From an uncultured Bacteroidota bacterium (GTDB lineage Bacteria; Bacteroidota; Bacteroidia; Chitinophagales; Chitinophagaceae): 7,937 nucleotides of DNA. Shown here piece after piece: positions 6,916-7,937 of the stretch (positions within the stretch are counted from its first letter, which is position 1; each line of letters opens with the position of its first letter). The DNA is taken from positions 1 to 7,937 of the forward strand of contig CAMLKS010000099.1 of NCBI GenBank assembly GCA_946480675.1. Direction: 5' to 3'. Under the pieces are notes generated by a model. It had not been told where the DNA came from. It ran no database searches and worked only from the letters and a program-made list of their open reading frames with translations. The translations under genes were made by a program, and so were the position numbers.

Positions 6916-6942
6916 AAAAGCCGCTGAAATTCAGCGGCTTTT
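6916..6942 (+). terminator. Rho-independent terminator of tRNA-Lys
   Basis: A 12-bp perfect stem (6916-6927 with 6931-6942), core GCCGCTGA/TCAGCGGC, with a 3-base loop (AAT) and a four-T tail. It starts five bases after the tRNA discriminator base. The A-rich left arm also allows it to work on minus-strand transcripts. Confidence 0.88.
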
Positions 6943-6995
6943 GTTATGCTGTTAATTGTTGCGTTTACAAACAGTTCATTTTCTGTGGTAGGTGA

Positions 6996-7007
6996 TTCGA
7001 GTCCAAC
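6996..7007 (+). repeat. Imperfect copy of tRNA-Lys T-arm (att-like remnant?)
   Basis: TTCGAGTCC at 6996-7004 is identical to the T-loop and start of the T-stem 3' arm in tRNA-Lys (6892-6900). It continues with AAC in both places if one C is skipped. The spacing to the tRNA copy is 104 bases. Such partial tRNA 3' copies can mark integrase crossover sites, but at nine exact bases this may be chance. Confidence 0.3.
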
Positions 7008-7098
7008 TAAGTCAATTTTGCTGGATTTCGAACCAATAGCGAGTTTGATAGTTTCATCTCCTTCGATTTTCAAGGGTGTGCAGTTTTCAGGGTCAGTA

Positions 7099-7128
7099 TT
7101 TGATTCTTGTTGGATGTGCGTACATTTA
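7099..7128 (+). promoter_or_regulatory. Candidate promoter for the AT-rich hypothetical gene
   Basis: TTTG at 7099-7102, an 18-base spacer, then TACATTTA at 7121-7128 (last base differs from TAnnTTTG). The spacing equals that of the tRNA-Lys promoter. It would give a leader of roughly 25 bases before ATG 7159. It lies inside the start-less minus-strand reading frame, in line with that frame being decayed. Confidence 0.4.
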
Positions 7129-7158
7129 AGAGCCAGCCGATGTTAAAACAACAAAATC

Positions 7159-7932
7159 ATGGAAGACCCGATTGAAGAATTGAGAAAAAACATAATTGAA
7201 TCTCTCAAAAAGAAAACGTCTGATTGGAAAGAAAAGGTTTATAGTTCCCAACAATATCAACAGGAACTAAAGTACATCAATGACATCACATTAGATTTTG
7301 TCAATACATTAAGAATAATATCTGCTTATTCAACAAGAGGTGGAGATATTTATGAAAAGTTTCTTTGTATAAGGGCAATAGACGATATAATTCAATCTGC
7401 GATTGCTATCGATATGATGATACAGAATGGTGTTCACAATACAGTTAAGAGGGAGTTGAGATATCTTATTGAGATGGTAACTAAATACGTCATTGTCGAT
7501 TATGCTAAAATGGGACAAGAGCTCCAAGTAAAAATTCAATATCTAAAAGATGAGATACCTAATTCATCGATTGAAGTAATAGACCACTACTCCACACCTT
7601 TTACTGGACCTGTCGCTTCAAACTTTAAAAGTGAGGTAAAAGACTTTTTCTACAAAGCATGTGCGTATGTACATCCTTCAAAAAAGCAGATAGATGAACA
7701 ATTAAGTAATTTCGAAAAAGGCAATACAATAGGTTTTGAATCAGCAAAAATGATTGCCGATGTAAACAAAGGAGTCTTTAGAGCTTATGATATGATTTTG
7801 ACAATGATCTTCCACAGTTTTGGGTATTCTATGAGTAAAGACCTATTTGAACAATTATATAATGATGACGCAAAGTGGAAGTACCATAAATGCAAATACG
7901 TGAAGGAGTCTGCAAATTGCCTGTTTAGTTAG
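7159..7932 (+). CDS. AT-rich hypothetical protein, probably helical, unknown function
   Basis: A complete 257-residue protein, probably cytoplasmic: no signal peptide, lipobox or membrane segment. The N-terminal 40 residues are charged (EELRKNIIESLKKK) and could form a coiled or long helix. The rest looks mostly helical, with MIQNGVHNTVKRELRYLIEM (86-105) and, later, FYKACAYVHPSKKQ (about 164-177). The Y-x-V-H-P-S pattern reminds me of poorly characterised HEPN-like helical proteins, but the usual Arg-x4-6-His motif is absent, so I do not assign that family. All seven arginines use AGA or AGG, whereas most arginine codons sampled in the M36 gene are CGN. G+C is near 32% on sampled lines against about 47% there. 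Together with the position after tRNA-Lys this suggests horizontal acquisition. The start at ATG 7159 lacks a clear Shine-Dalgarno; the next in-frame Met is at residue 85 and would remove too much. Confidence 0.8.
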   Translation: MEDPIEELRKNIIESLKKKTSDWKEKVYSSQQYQQELKYINDITLDFVNTLRIISAYSTRGGDIYEKFLCIRAIDDIIQSAIAIDMMIQNGVHNTVKRELRYLIEMVTKYVIVDYAKMGQELQVKIQYLKDEIPNSSIEVIDHYSTPFTGPVASNFKSEVKDFFYKACAYVHPSKKQIDEQLSNFEKGNTIGFESAKMIADVNKGVFRAYDMILTMIFHSFGYSMSKDLFEQLYNDDAKWKYHKCKYVKESANCLFS

Positions 7933-7937
7933 TAGAT

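Larger units (their letters stand above)
6909..7142 (-). pseudogene. Start-less reading frame ending in the tRNA-Lys 3' end, possible gene remnant
   Basis: The minus strand is open for 77 codons between a stop at 7143-7145 and TGA at 6909-6911. The translation looks protein-like, with Lys/Glu/Asp/Ile-rich stretches such as LKIEGDETIKLAIGSKSSK and LVGLESPTTENELFVNATI. There is no ATG; TTG at 7071-7073 is the only plausible alternative start. Its last codons run through the tRNA terminator hairpin and stop in the last three tRNA bases. I read it as the 3' remnant of a gene that lost its front part. A plus-strand 66-codon frame at 6946-7146 overlaps it but is rich in Ser, Phe and Val and looks like an antisense shadow. 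Either could be chance. No family is recognised. Confidence 0.3.

Noticed and set aside
6946..7146. Plus-strand 66-codon reading frame after tRNA-Lys
   Set aside because: The composition is Ser/Phe/Val-rich and the opposite strand gives a more protein-like translation. It begins right after the terminator with no promoter of its own. Kept only as an alternative to the minus-strand remnant.
7159..7932. Assignment of the AT-rich protein to HEPN or Abi defence families
   Set aside because: The required Arg-x4-6-His motif is not seen; only a helical look and a YVHPS motif suggest it.

Overview
The window looks like a chromosomal segment of a Bacteroidota bacterium, perhaps of the Chitinophagales (the order is a guess). 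Four things point there. A large secreted peptidase ends in a type IX secretion (T9SS) sorting domain. Lipoproteins are frequent and have short signal peptides. Several promoters fit the Bacteroidota consensus (TTTG or TTG, about 18 to 20 bases, then TAnnTTTG). Shine-Dalgarno sequences are weak or absent. Spot counts on single 60-base lines give about 47% G+C in the peptidase gene but about 32% in the last gene.

Layout, left to right. Positions 1-698 (minus) hold the N-terminal 232 codons of a plant/bacterial-type glutaminyl-peptide cyclotransferase lipoprotein, cut by the window edge. A strong terminator (732-764) separates it from a 146-residue protein made of two tandem helix-turn-helix domains (783-1223, minus). 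Three tightly spaced minus-strand lipoprotein genes follow (2766 down to 1336), with no recognised family. On the plus strand, 2903-3532 encodes an exported YiiX-like permuted NlpC/P60 cysteine hydrolase. A shared bidirectional terminator (3534-3561) separates it from a convergent 999-residue M36 (fungalysin-type) zinc metallopeptidase with a T9SS tail (3582-6581, minus).

After a 250-base intergenic stretch comes tRNA-Lys(UUU) (6839-6911) with a clear promoter and terminator. Beyond it the character changes. There is a start-less minus-strand reading frame whose stop lies in the last tRNA bases, a short imperfect copy of the tRNA T-arm, and an AT-rich plus-strand gene (7159-7932) of unknown function whose arginine codons are all AGA or AGG. 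This could be the edge of a tRNA-associated accessory region, but no integrase or second attachment site is visible.

Most recognised products act at or beyond the cell envelope: pyroglutamate formation on exported peptides, cell-wall or lipid amide hydrolysis, and extracellular proteolysis. They are not one operon and nothing shows that they form one pathway. I found no CRISPR array, insertion sequence or complete defence system. The least explained part is the right end, from the tRNA onward.
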